Under the pieces are notes generated by a model. The model did no database searches and was not told the origin of the DNA. It saw only the letters and a program-made list of their open reading frames with translations. The translations under genes were made by a program, and so were the position numbers. A DNA stretch of 64,000 bases from Shimia litoralis (GTDB lineage Bacteria > Pseudomonadota > Alphaproteobacteria > Rhodobacterales > Rhodobacteraceae). Within the stretch, counting starts at the first letter, position 1. Each line of letters opens with the position of its first letter. The stretch lies in the NCBI RefSeq assembly GCF_005518135.1, contig NZ_SULI01000006.1:98396-162395 (forward strand), read 5' to 3'. Positions 57,350 through 64,000 of this stretch are shown here, one piece after another.

Positions 57350-58227
57350 ACACCATCACCCAAGCGGCCCTGTGGATGAGCGGCGCAATCCTGTCGTTCT
57401 CATCAATGGCCATCGCGGGGCGCGCGGTCTCTTTGGAGCTCGATACATTTGAAATCATGATGTACCGAAGTTTTGTCGGCGTGGTCATTGTCTTGATCGT
57501 GTCAGGCGTATCCGGCACATGGAATCAGATCACAACGCGCTCGATGGGGACACATCTGGCGCGCAACGCTGCACATTTTACAGGGCAGAACCTATGGTTT
57601 TACGCCCTGACCATGATCCCTTTGGCGCAGGTCTTCGCGCTTGAATTCACCTCGCCCCTGTGGGTTTTGATCCTTTCTCCCCTAATTTTGGGTGAAAAGC
57701 TTACCAAAACACGCGTACAAGCAGCTATTTTGGGATTTGGGGGCATCCTGATTGTCACCCGCCCCGGCGCAACACCGATAAGCCCGGGACTTGTGGCTGC
57801 AGCAGCCTCGGCAATCGGATTTGCATTTTCAATCATGTTAACCAAGCGACTGACACGCACCGAAACGATCACGTGCATTTTGTTTTACCTGACGGTCATG
57901 CAAGCCATATTCGGGATCATCTGTGCCGGTTGGGACATGGACATTACCTTGCCGTCTGCAAAAGCGGCCCCTTGGCTGGTTCTTATCGGGTGCGCAGGAC
58001 TATTGGCGCATTTTTGCCTGACAACCGCATTGCGGATCGCGCCAGCAACCGTGGTGATTCCAATTGATTTCTTCCGGCTGCCCCTGATCGCGGTCATTGG
58101 CATGGTGCTCTACGGAGAACCTTTGGAAATGGCAGTGTTTCTTGGAGCGCTAGCCATATTTAGCGGAAATTATCTGAATATCCTAAGCGAAACCCGCAAA
58201 GCGCAAGAAACGGGTCGCGCGCCTTGA
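57346..58227 (+). CDS. EamA/DMT-family transporter 1
   Basis: 293 residues, ten predicted TM helices in two EamA repeats (first with 'FGGILIVTRPGATPISPGLVAAAASAIGFAFS' at the repeat boundary). Drug/metabolite transporter; substrate unknown. ATG 57346 overlaps the preceding stop (ATGA), which supports this start over ATG 57328. Confidence 0.88.
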   Translation: MNTITQAALWMSGAILSFSSMAIAGRAVSLELDTFEIMMYRSFVGVVIVLIVSGVSGTWNQITTRSMGTHLARNAAHFTGQNLWFYALTMIPLAQVFALEFTSPLWVLILSPLILGEKLTKTRVQAAILGFGGILIVTRPGATPISPGLVAAAASAIGFAFSIMLTKRLTRTETITCILFYLTVMQAIFGIICAGWDMDITLPSAKAAPWLVLIGCAGLLAHFCLTTALRIAPATVVIPIDFFRLPLIAVIGMVLYGEPLEMAVFLGALAIFSGNYLNILSETRKAQETGRAP

Positions 58228-58249
58228 TAGCGACCTATAGCAAGCTGGC

Positions 58250-59164
58250 ATGACCAAAGTTTCACAAAAATCAATGTCGACGCAAGCTTGGGCAGAGTTG
58301 CTGGTTCTGGGATGCATCTGGGGCGGCGTGTTCCTTGCCGCGCGCCTTGCGCTGAACGAGGTTGGTGTGATCACCGCCGTCGCTCACCGGACCTTTTGGG
58401 CTGCGTTGGTCTTATGGACAGTCGTCATTGCCAAGGGACTAACGCTGCCACGCAGTTGGCGCCTTTGGGGGGTATTTATGGTCATGGGACTATTGAATAA
58501 TCTCATTCCATTTGCTCTCCTGAACTGGAGCCAACTGTATATTGAAAGCGGCCTGACCTCGATCTTTAATGCCACCACGGCCATCTTTGGCGTCATCGCA
58601 GCGGCGATATTTTTTGCCGACGAAAAACTGTCACCGCGCAAAATCATAGGGGTCGGCTTTGGATTTCTAGGCGTTGCGACAGCTATTGGTTTGGAAAATC
58701 TGACCCAATTTGACCTGCGCAGCATTGCCCAGCTGGCCGCGATCACCGCCACGATATCCTATGCCTTTGCCGCCGTATGGGCACGTAAACATCTTAGCGA
58801 TCAGCACCCAGAGATTGCTGCTGCAGGAATGCTCACCTGTTCTGCCGTGATCGCCATCCCGGCCGCGATACTTGTGGATGGCCCAATTTCGTTCGATCTT
58901 GCGCCCGTCACAATTGGCGCGCTCACGTATATTTCAGTGGTCGCTACGGCTGGCGCTTACTTGTTGTATTATCGGGTCATGCGCATGGCCGGCATCGGCA
59001 ATCTGTCACTGGTCACCTTGTTGATCCCGCCTTTTGCAATTGGGCTTGGGGCACTGGTGCTTGGCGAAACCATTTCCTCGAATGCCTATGCCGGATTTGC
59101 CCTTTTGGCGTTGGGATTGTTGATATTGGATGGCCGTATCATGACATGGTTGCGCCGCAGCTAA
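58250..59164 (+). CDS. EamA/DMT-family transporter 2
   Basis: 304 residues, ten predicted TM helices, two EamA repeats ('LGCIWGGVFLAARLALNEVGVITAVAHRTFWA' at the start; 'LGALVLGETISSNAYAGFALLALGLLI' at the end). Only distantly like the neighbour, so not a recent duplicate. Substrate unknown. ATG 58274 is an alternative start. Confidence 0.88.
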   Translation: MTKVSQKSMSTQAWAELLVLGCIWGGVFLAARLALNEVGVITAVAHRTFWAALVLWTVVIAKGLTLPRSWRLWGVFMVMGLLNNLIPFALLNWSQLYIESGLTSIFNATTAIFGVIAAAIFFADEKLSPRKIIGVGFGFLGVATAIGLENLTQFDLRSIAQLAAITATISYAFAAVWARKHLSDQHPEIAAAGMLTCSAVIAIPAAILVDGPISFDLAPVTIGALTYISVVATAGAYLLYYRVMRMAGIGNLSLVTLLIPPFAIGLGALVLGETISSNAYAGFALLALGLLILDGRIMTWLRRS

Positions 59165-59275
59165 GGCCAGAACCCCCTCAAACACGCACCCTTTGCACAG
59201 GACCAAGACCTGATTTTGGTTTGACCCCCTGTATCAGGAAGGCTACGACATCTTTCCAAGCCAGAGGGTCGAGCC

Positions 59276-60136
59276 ATGATCTATACATCCGCACAACAAT
59301 GGCGCGACGCGCCCGAGAAAAAAGTCATGCTGTTTGGCATGTCTGGACTGGGTAAAACCCATGTCTCGAACCTCTTGCGCGCTCAGGGTGACTGGTTTCA
59401 CTATTCCATCGATTACCGGATCGGCACGCGCTATATGGGCGAACATATTGCCGATAATGCCAAAGCCGAAGCGATGAAAGTGCCGTTTCTGCGCGAACTT
59501 TTGATGACTGACTCCATCTATATTGGCTCGAACATCACATTTGATAATTTGGCACCGCTGTCGGCCTATTTGGGAAAACCGGGCGCGCCAGAAAAAGGTG
59601 GCGTGCCCTTTTGCGAATACATGCGCCGCCAAGAGCAGCACCGTGTCGCCGAAATTGCCGCGCTGCAGGACACGCCGCATTTCGTGCACCGCGCCCATGA
59701 CCTTTATGGCTATGACCACTTTGTCTGCGACACAGGCGGGTCAATTTGCGAAGTTGTGGACCCGTGGGACAAGGCTGATCCTGTGCTGTCTGCATTGGCG
59801 CAAACAACGCTTATGGTTTGGATCAAGGGGTCGGATGCGCATACAGATGAATTGGTGCGCCGGTTCGATCGCGCCCCAAAGCCCATGTATTATCAGCCTG
59901 AGTTCCTCCATGCGCAATGGGACGCGTATTGCGCGCACACAGGACAGCCAGAGGCCCAGATTGATCCCGACGCATTTGTGCGCTGGACCTATGCCCGCGC
60001 GCTTGAACACCGTCAGCCGCGCTATGCGGAAATGGCCAAATGGGGTGTGACAGTTGTTGCCGAAGACGTCGCCAACGTGCGATCCGCTGCAGATTTCGAA
60101 AATTTGATCGCAGAGGCCCTTTCCCACCCAGCATAA
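59276..60136 (+). CDS. P-loop ATPase-like protein, function unknown
   Basis: 286 residues with a Walker A GMSGLGKT at 21-28 and a hydrophobic strand 'HFVCDTGGSICEVVD' near 150 that may act as Walker B/switch. No TM. Fold looks like a small-molecule kinase or cytidylate-kinase-type P-loop protein rather than AAA+. Conserved in roseobacters as an unnamed 'ATPase'. Located just before metA; no functional link shown. Confidence 0.7.
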   Translation: MIYTSAQQWRDAPEKKVMLFGMSGLGKTHVSNLLRAQGDWFHYSIDYRIGTRYMGEHIADNAKAEAMKVPFLRELLMTDSIYIGSNITFDNLAPLSAYLGKPGAPEKGGVPFCEYMRRQEQHRVAEIAALQDTPHFVHRAHDLYGYDHFVCDTGGSICEVVDPWDKADPVLSALAQTTLMVWIKGSDAHTDELVRRFDRAPKPMYYQPEFLHAQWDAYCAHTGQPEAQIDPDAFVRWTYARALEHRQPRYAEMAKWGVTVVAEDVANVRSAADFENLIAEALSHPA

Positions 60137-60183
60137 TCTGCCTAGTTTCAGCCCCTTAACCTATCTTCAGGAAAGACAATACA

Positions 60184-61107
60184 ATGCCCATCAAGATCCC
60201 CTCAGACCTGCCTGCCTTTGACGTGCTAACGCGCGAAGGCGTGATGGTGATGACAGAGGATCAGGCCGCACGGCAGGATATCCGGCCCATTCGCATCGCA
60301 TTGTTGAACCTGATGCCCAAGAAAATTCAGACCGAAAACCAGTTTGCCCGCCTGATCGGTGCGACCGCGCTTCAGATCGAATTGACCCTACTGCGGATGA
60401 CGGAACACAAAACCCGCAACACCGCTGCCGAGCACATGGCAGAATTTTACCGTCCGATCTCTGAAGTGATGGAGTCCGGTGAGAAATTCGATGGCCTGAT
60501 CATCACCGGAGCGCCGATCGAGCACCTTCCGTTTCCTGACGTGACCTATTGGGCAGAACTGGAAAAGGTCTTTGACTGGACCCAAACCCATGTGCATTCG
60601 ACCTTTGGCGTGTGTTGGGGCGGCATGGCCATGATCAACTATTTTCACGGTGTGAAAAAACACATCCTTGATCACAAGGCGTTTGGGTGTTTTCGACATA
60701 TCAATAAAGATTCCGCATCGCATTATTTGCGCGGATTCTCGGATGATTGCGTCATTCCGGTCAGCCGCTGGACCGAAATGAAGCAAGATGAAATTGACGC
60801 CGTCCCTGCCCTGCACACGTTGCTCAGCAGTGACGACGTCGGCCCTTGCCTTGTCGAAGACAAAGCCCGGCGCGCGCTCTATATCTTTAATCATTTCGAA
60901 TACGACAGTGACACGCTGAAGCAGGAATATGATCGCGACGTCGCCGAAGGCACCCCAATCAACGTTCCTGCCAATTACTATCCGAACGACGACCCAAGCC
61001 TGCCGCCTTTGAACCGTTGGCGCAGTCATGCACATTTGTTGTACGGCAACTGGATTACCGAGCTGTACGAGACGACGCCTTTCGACATGGATCAGATCGG
61101 CAGCTGA
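60184..61107 (+). CDS. metA: Homoserine O-acyltransferase MetA (predicted acetyl type)
   Basis: 307-residue enzyme activating homoserine for methionine synthesis. Catalytic Cys144 in '[10 protein letters not shown]', Glu in 'HFEYDSDTL', His in '[11 protein letters not shown]' region. Residue Glu113 ('[11 protein letters not shown]') aligns with the position where Glu gives acetyl and Gly gives succinyl specificity in characterised MetA enzymes, so O-acetylation is predicted. Short 47-bp leader; no SAM riboswitch seen. Stop lies 1 bp before the hydrolase start. Confidence 0.93.
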   Translation: MPIKIPSDLPAFDVLTREGVMVMTEDQAARQDIRPIRIALLNLMPKKIQTENQFARLIGATALQIELTLLRMTEHKTRNTAAEHMAEFYRPISEVMESGEKFDGLIITGAPIEHLPFPDVTYWAELEKVFDWTQTHVHSTFGVCWGGMAMINYFHGVKKHILDHKAFGCFRHINKDSASHYLRGFSDDCVIPVSRWTEMKQDEIDAVPALHTLLSSDDVGPCLVEDKARRALYIFNHFEYDSDTLKQEYDRDVAEGTPINVPANYYPNDDPSLPPLNRWRSHAHLLYGNWITELYETTPFDMDQIGS

Positions 61108-61108
61108 T

Positions 61109-62050
61109 ATGTGGCTGGGTCTGGCAGGAATTCTGGGCCTTTTCGTGCTGTTTGTACACTGGAAGGCGCGCCGCCATGAACGGCGTGCCCAAGCAAGCCA
61201 CCCGCCAGAAGGCACATTTTTGACCGTCGACGGCCACCGTGTGCATGTGGTTATCAAAGGCTCGGGGCCTGATCTGGTGTTGATCCATGGCGCCAGCGGC
61301 AGCACGCGCGACATGACGTTTGAACTGGTCCACCATCTGAGTGACAGGTATCGTGTCATCGTGTTTGACCGGCCTGGTCTGGGATATACCGACAGGATAT
61401 CGAACACCGGAGCCACTCTTGTGCAGCAAGCGGATATTTTGTCAAAGGCCTGCCTACAACTTGGCGCCGCCCGCCCAATCGTGATGGGTCAAAGCTATGG
61501 CGGATCTCTGGCGCTGGCGTGGGCCGTGCATTTCCCCGACCGGATTGCGGCCTTGGTGCCTGTCGCAGCGCCCTCAAGCGTCTGGGCACGGCCTCTTGAT
61601 ACCTATTATACGATCACATCCCATCCGGTCCTTGGCCCGCTGGTGATTCCGCTGCTGACGGCCTTTGTCAGCGACAGCTATGTCGATACCGTGCTTGCCA
61701 GCATCTTTGTTCCGCAAGACGAACCCGCAGGATACGGGGCCTATTTCGGGCCGGGCTTAACCCTGCGGCGCGCCAGCTTGCGTGCCAATGCCTTGCAACG
61801 CGCCAATCTTTTGTCCGAGATCACAACGCTGTATCCGCGCTATGGCGACATTGCGGTGCCAACCGAAATTCTGCACGGTGACGCCGACGTTATTGTTCCG
61901 GCTTGGAACCACTCGGAACGCCTTGTGGCGCGTATTCCCGATGCCAAACTCACCCTGCTCTCAGGCATTGGGCATATGCCGCATACCGTTGCGCCAAAGG
62001 CCGTCAGCGACGCAATTGACCGCGCCGCAAGACGTGCCGGATTGCACTAA
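61109..62050 (+). CDS. Alpha/beta-hydrolase, membrane anchored
   Basis: 313 residues with an N-terminal TM segment (about 2-18). Oxyanion 'LIHGASGSTRDM', nucleophile Ser in 'VMGQSYGGSLAL', acid Asp in 'LHGDADVIVP', His in 'GIGHMPHT'. Esterase or epoxide/haloalkane-type fold; substrate unknown. ATG 61109 follows metA by 1 bp (TGATATG). Confidence 0.85.
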   Translation: MWLGLAGILGLFVLFVHWKARRHERRAQASHPPEGTFLTVDGHRVHVVIKGSGPDLVLIHGASGSTRDMTFELVHHLSDRYRVIVFDRPGLGYTDRISNTGATLVQQADILSKACLQLGAARPIVMGQSYGGSLALAWAVHFPDRIAALVPVAAPSSVWARPLDTYYTITSHPVLGPLVIPLLTAFVSDSYVDTVLASIFVPQDEPAGYGAYFGPGLTLRRASLRANALQRANLLSEITTLYPRYGDIAVPTEILHGDADVIVPAWNHSERLVARIPDAKLTLLSGIGHMPHTVAPKAVSDAIDRAARRAGLH

Positions 62051-62092
62051 GCCCCGCGCATCGCCATATTAAAAAGAAAACGGAGAAATTCC

Positions 62093-62962
62093 ATGGAGCT
62101 GCCCTTTGATGGCGCAATCAGCGCCTACTACAAAAGCGATGCACCAGAAGACATTCGCAACGCCATTCGGCGCGCAGACAAGAATGACATTTTGGATCTG
62201 GACTTTCCATATTCCGAGCGCCTGAACCGCAAGTCATACGAGTCTGATCTGGCCAAACTTCAGATCGAACTGGTGAAAATGCACCATTGGGTGAAACAGT
62301 CCGGTGCGCGGGTATCCCTGGTGTTTGAAGGACGCGATGCAGCCGGAAAAGGCGGAACAATCAAAAGGATACGGGAAAACCTTAATCCACGTGGCGCGCG
62401 TGTGGTTGCGCTGTCCAAGCCGACAGAAACCGAACAATCCCAATGGTATTTTCAGCGCTATATTGACCACCTGCCCGCTGGTGGTGAGATCACGTTTTAC
62501 GATCGGTCTTGGTATAATCGCGGGGTGGTTGAAAAGGTCTTTGGGTTTTGCACCGAAGAGCAGCGCGCGCATTTTTTCAATCAAGTGCCCGATTTTGAAC
62601 GCATGCTGGCCGATGAAGGCATTTATCAAATCAAGTTCTGGCTGAATGTCGGTCGTGCCGAGCAATTGCGGCGGTTTTTACGCCGTGAATCCGACCCGCT
62701 CAAACAATGGAAACTGAGCTGGATTGATGTCGAAGGACTTAAGAAATGGGATGCCTACTCCGAGGCCATCCAGCAAACCCTGAGCCGCACACACACACCC
62801 GAGGCCCCATGGACTGTGATCCGCTCTGATGACAAACGCCGCGCACGTCTTGCTGCGATCAGAACAATTTTGCACGCCCTGCCCTATGATCACAAAGACA
62901 CGCGCGCCTTGGGCGAGATAGACACAACGATCTGCGGTGGACCGGACATCTGGCATGTCTAA
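62093..62962 (+). CDS. ppk2: Polyphosphate kinase 2 (PPK2)
   Basis: 289-residue PPK2, using polyphosphate to phosphorylate nucleotides. Walker A '[16 protein letters not shown]', lid/Walker B '[20 protein letters not shown]', and '[14 protein letters not shown]'. Single domain, class I type (NDP kinase direction likely). Overlaps the tetR start by 8 bases, so the pair is co-expressed. Confidence 0.93.
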   Translation: MELPFDGAISAYYKSDAPEDIRNAIRRADKNDILDLDFPYSERLNRKSYESDLAKLQIELVKMHHWVKQSGARVSLVFEGRDAAGKGGTIKRIRENLNPRGARVVALSKPTETEQSQWYFQRYIDHLPAGGEITFYDRSWYNRGVVEKVFGFCTEEQRAHFFNQVPDFERMLADEGIYQIKFWLNVGRAEQLRRFLRRESDPLKQWKLSWIDVEGLKKWDAYSEAIQQTLSRTHTPEAPWTVIRSDDKRRARLAAIRTILHALPYDHKDTRALGEIDTTICGGPDIWHV

Positions 62963-63572
62963 ACGTGGATACCATCACGGCAATTTGCGCCAAGCCCTCG
63001 TCGAAGCGGCGCTGAAGCTGATCGAATCCAAAGGGCCAACCGGCTTTACGCTGTCCGAAGCCGCCAAACAGGCCGGCGTTACACCGGCGGCCGTGTATCG
63101 ACATTTTGAAGGTCGCGAGGATCTCATTGCCGAGGCCGCGCGCCAAGGATATGAGATTTTCGCCGACCTCATGCAATACGCCTATGACAAAGGCCAGCCA
63201 TCGGCTTTGGCGTCATTCGAGGCCACAGGGCGCGCATACCTTGCATTTGCGCGCAAATACCCTGGACATTATATCGCGATGTTCGAAAGCGGGATTTCCG
63301 TCAACCGCACGCCGGAACTTGCCTCGGTGGCCACGCGCGCACGCGGCGTTATGGAGCATGCAGCTGTCGAGCTTAGCCAACATATTCCACCGGAAAAGCG
63401 GCCCCCAGCCAGTATGTTTAGTGCACATATTTGGGCGATGAGCCACGGGGTTGTCGAATTGTTTGCCAGAAACTCTCCGGGCACCCAAAGCCCCTTTTCA
63501 CCCGAAGATCTATTGGAAAGCGGTATTGGCGTCTATTTGCGCGGATTGGGTTTGATCACGCCCGATCAATAG
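62955..63572 (+). CDS. TetR/AcrR-family regulator overlapping ppk2
   Basis: 205 residues: N-terminal TetR helix-turn-helix '[31 protein letters not shown]' (about 31-61), C-terminal TetR-WHG-type ligand domain. Start [15 protein letters not shown] at 62955. Overlap with ppk2 suggests autoregulation or polyphosphate-linked control; target genes unknown. Confidence 0.9.
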   Translation: MSKRGYHHGNLRQALVEAALKLIESKGPTGFTLSEAAKQAGVTPAAVYRHFEGREDLIAEAARQGYEIFADLMQYAYDKGQPSALASFEATGRAYLAFARKYPGHYIAMFESGISVNRTPELASVATRARGVMEHAAVELSQHIPPEKRPPASMFSAHIWAMSHGVVELFARNSPGTQSPFSPEDLLESGIGVYLRGLGLITPDQ

Positions 63573-63597
63573 ATCATTGCCAAAAACCATCCCATGC

Positions 63598-63630
63598 AAA
63601 AAGGGCCACCCAATTGGGCGGCCCTTTTCT
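63598..63630. terminator. Terminator after tetR
   Basis: AAAAGGGCC-A-CCCAATTGGG-C-GGCCCTTTT: nested stem with T's on both strands, between the tetR gene and the minus-strand acetyltransferase remnant. Confidence 0.8.
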
Positions 63631-63732
63631 ATGTGTCGTAAAGCAACGATTAACGCTTGGCTATTCGGTAATTTTAAAAAATAATAAATTTCAATTACTT
63701 ATAGAGCACCATTATTAACTGCTAATAAGATG

Positions 63733-63940
63733 CTACTTTGGCATTGGCTTCGCTGGATTTCCAATTACAACTGTATTTGGAGGCACATCTTTAGTCACAA
63801 CAGCACCCATTCCAACAGTAGCACCCTTCCCAATTACAAGAGGCTTTGACTGCGAGCCTTGCTTCAAAACAGCACCTGTACCTATGTAAGCGTAGTCCTC
63901 TATCACAACATTTCCGTTACAAGATACGCGAGGAGTGAAG
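63733..63940 (-). pseudogene. 3' fragment of a NeuD-like sugar O-acetyltransferase
   Basis: About 69 codons of left-handed beta-helix (hexapeptide repeat) acetyltransferase: 'GNVVIEDYAYIGTG', 'IGKGATVGMGAVVTKDVPPNTVVIGNPAKPMPK', ending at TAG 63733-63735. This is the C-terminal end of the sugar/sialic-acid O-acetyltransferase NeuD family, normally >190 residues. Homology stops at about 63940, and stop codons appear in frame by 63993, so the gene is cut off inside the window, not by the window edge. Local AT content is much higher than in the rest of the window. Confidence 0.6.
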
Positions 63941-64000
63941 TGGTCCTGCTTTTTAGGACAGGTTTGCGGCTTGGCTAAGATGCATCTGGTTTATGTTCAT
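63941..64000 (+). mobile_element. Possible end of an insertion sequence interrupting the acetyltransferase
   Basis: From 63941 the sequence TGGTCCTGCTTTTTAGGACA resembles the terminal repeats of some IS3-family elements (starts TG, ends near AGGACA). It coincides with the point where acetyltransferase homology ends. No transposase is visible; the rest would lie beyond the window. Confidence 0.3.

Noticed and set aside
57346..59164. The two EamA transporters as a recent tandem duplication
   Set aside because: Sequences share only family-level features.
60137..60183. SAM riboswitch before metA
   Set aside because: The leader is only 47 bases and lacks the expected paired elements.

Overview
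The window is typical chromosome of a marine-type Rhodobacteraceae (Roseobacter-group) alphaproteobacterium. This is inferred from gene content and order: nifR3/dusB-ntrB-ntrC-ntrY-ntrX next to trkA-trkH-hfq-hflX, a fused ispDF, RNase E with a large acidic insert, a DUF1476 zeta-type ATPase inhibitor beside purCSQ, a paired DUF6456/DUF6477 locus, and aerobic corrinoid/betaine methyl-transfer genes. Almost all DNA is coding. Many operons use ATGA or TGATG stop/start overlaps. I see no rRNA, tRNA, CRISPR or prophage. Only the last ~350 bases differ: they are AT-rich and hold a truncated sugar acetyltransferase next to what may be an insertion-sequence end.

Layout: (1) 1-2.8 kb: partial P450 coupled to a membrane-anchored alpha/beta-hydrolase, then ccdA and divergent tusA. 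(2) 2.9-12.1 kb, minus strand: rne with a long leader, an outer-membrane-barrel-like protein, dctD, dctB, purQ, purS, purC. (3) 12.2-17.0 kb: DUF1476 protein, then a C1 region (Bmt homocysteine methyltransferase, an 88-aa protein, an SPL-like radical SAM protein, a corrinoid protein, DUF1638). (4) 17.0-21.5 kb: XRE-cupin regulator divergent from a coupled chain of acyl-CoA synthetase, DsbA-like protein, K+ channel and MFS exporter. (5) 21.5-32.3 kb: mfd, a small membrane protein, hemB, a SYLF lipoprotein, a 3-hydroxyisobutyrate-dehydrogenase-like enzyme, penicillin acylase, hflX, hfq. (6) 32.5-43.7 kb: trkH, trkA, two tandem lipoproteins, and the ntr cluster. (7) 43.8-53.5 kb: ispDF, pgpA, cinA, amt, a PrpD-like protein, a coq10-like gene, hpt, lipA, a peroxiredoxin, DUF6456/DUF6477. 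(8) 53.5-64 kb: MttB-family methyltransferase, guaA, two EamA transporters, a P-loop ATPase, metA, a hydrolase, ppk2-tetR, and the AT-rich right end.

Most notable points: a dyad CATG-N5-CATG lies upstream of bmt, the corrinoid gene and the DUF1638 gene, suggesting one shared operator for a C1 regulon. All three NtrC-type regulators (DctD, NtrC, NtrX) lack the GAFTGA loop used to contact sigma-54. The right edge looks like the border of an acquired region.
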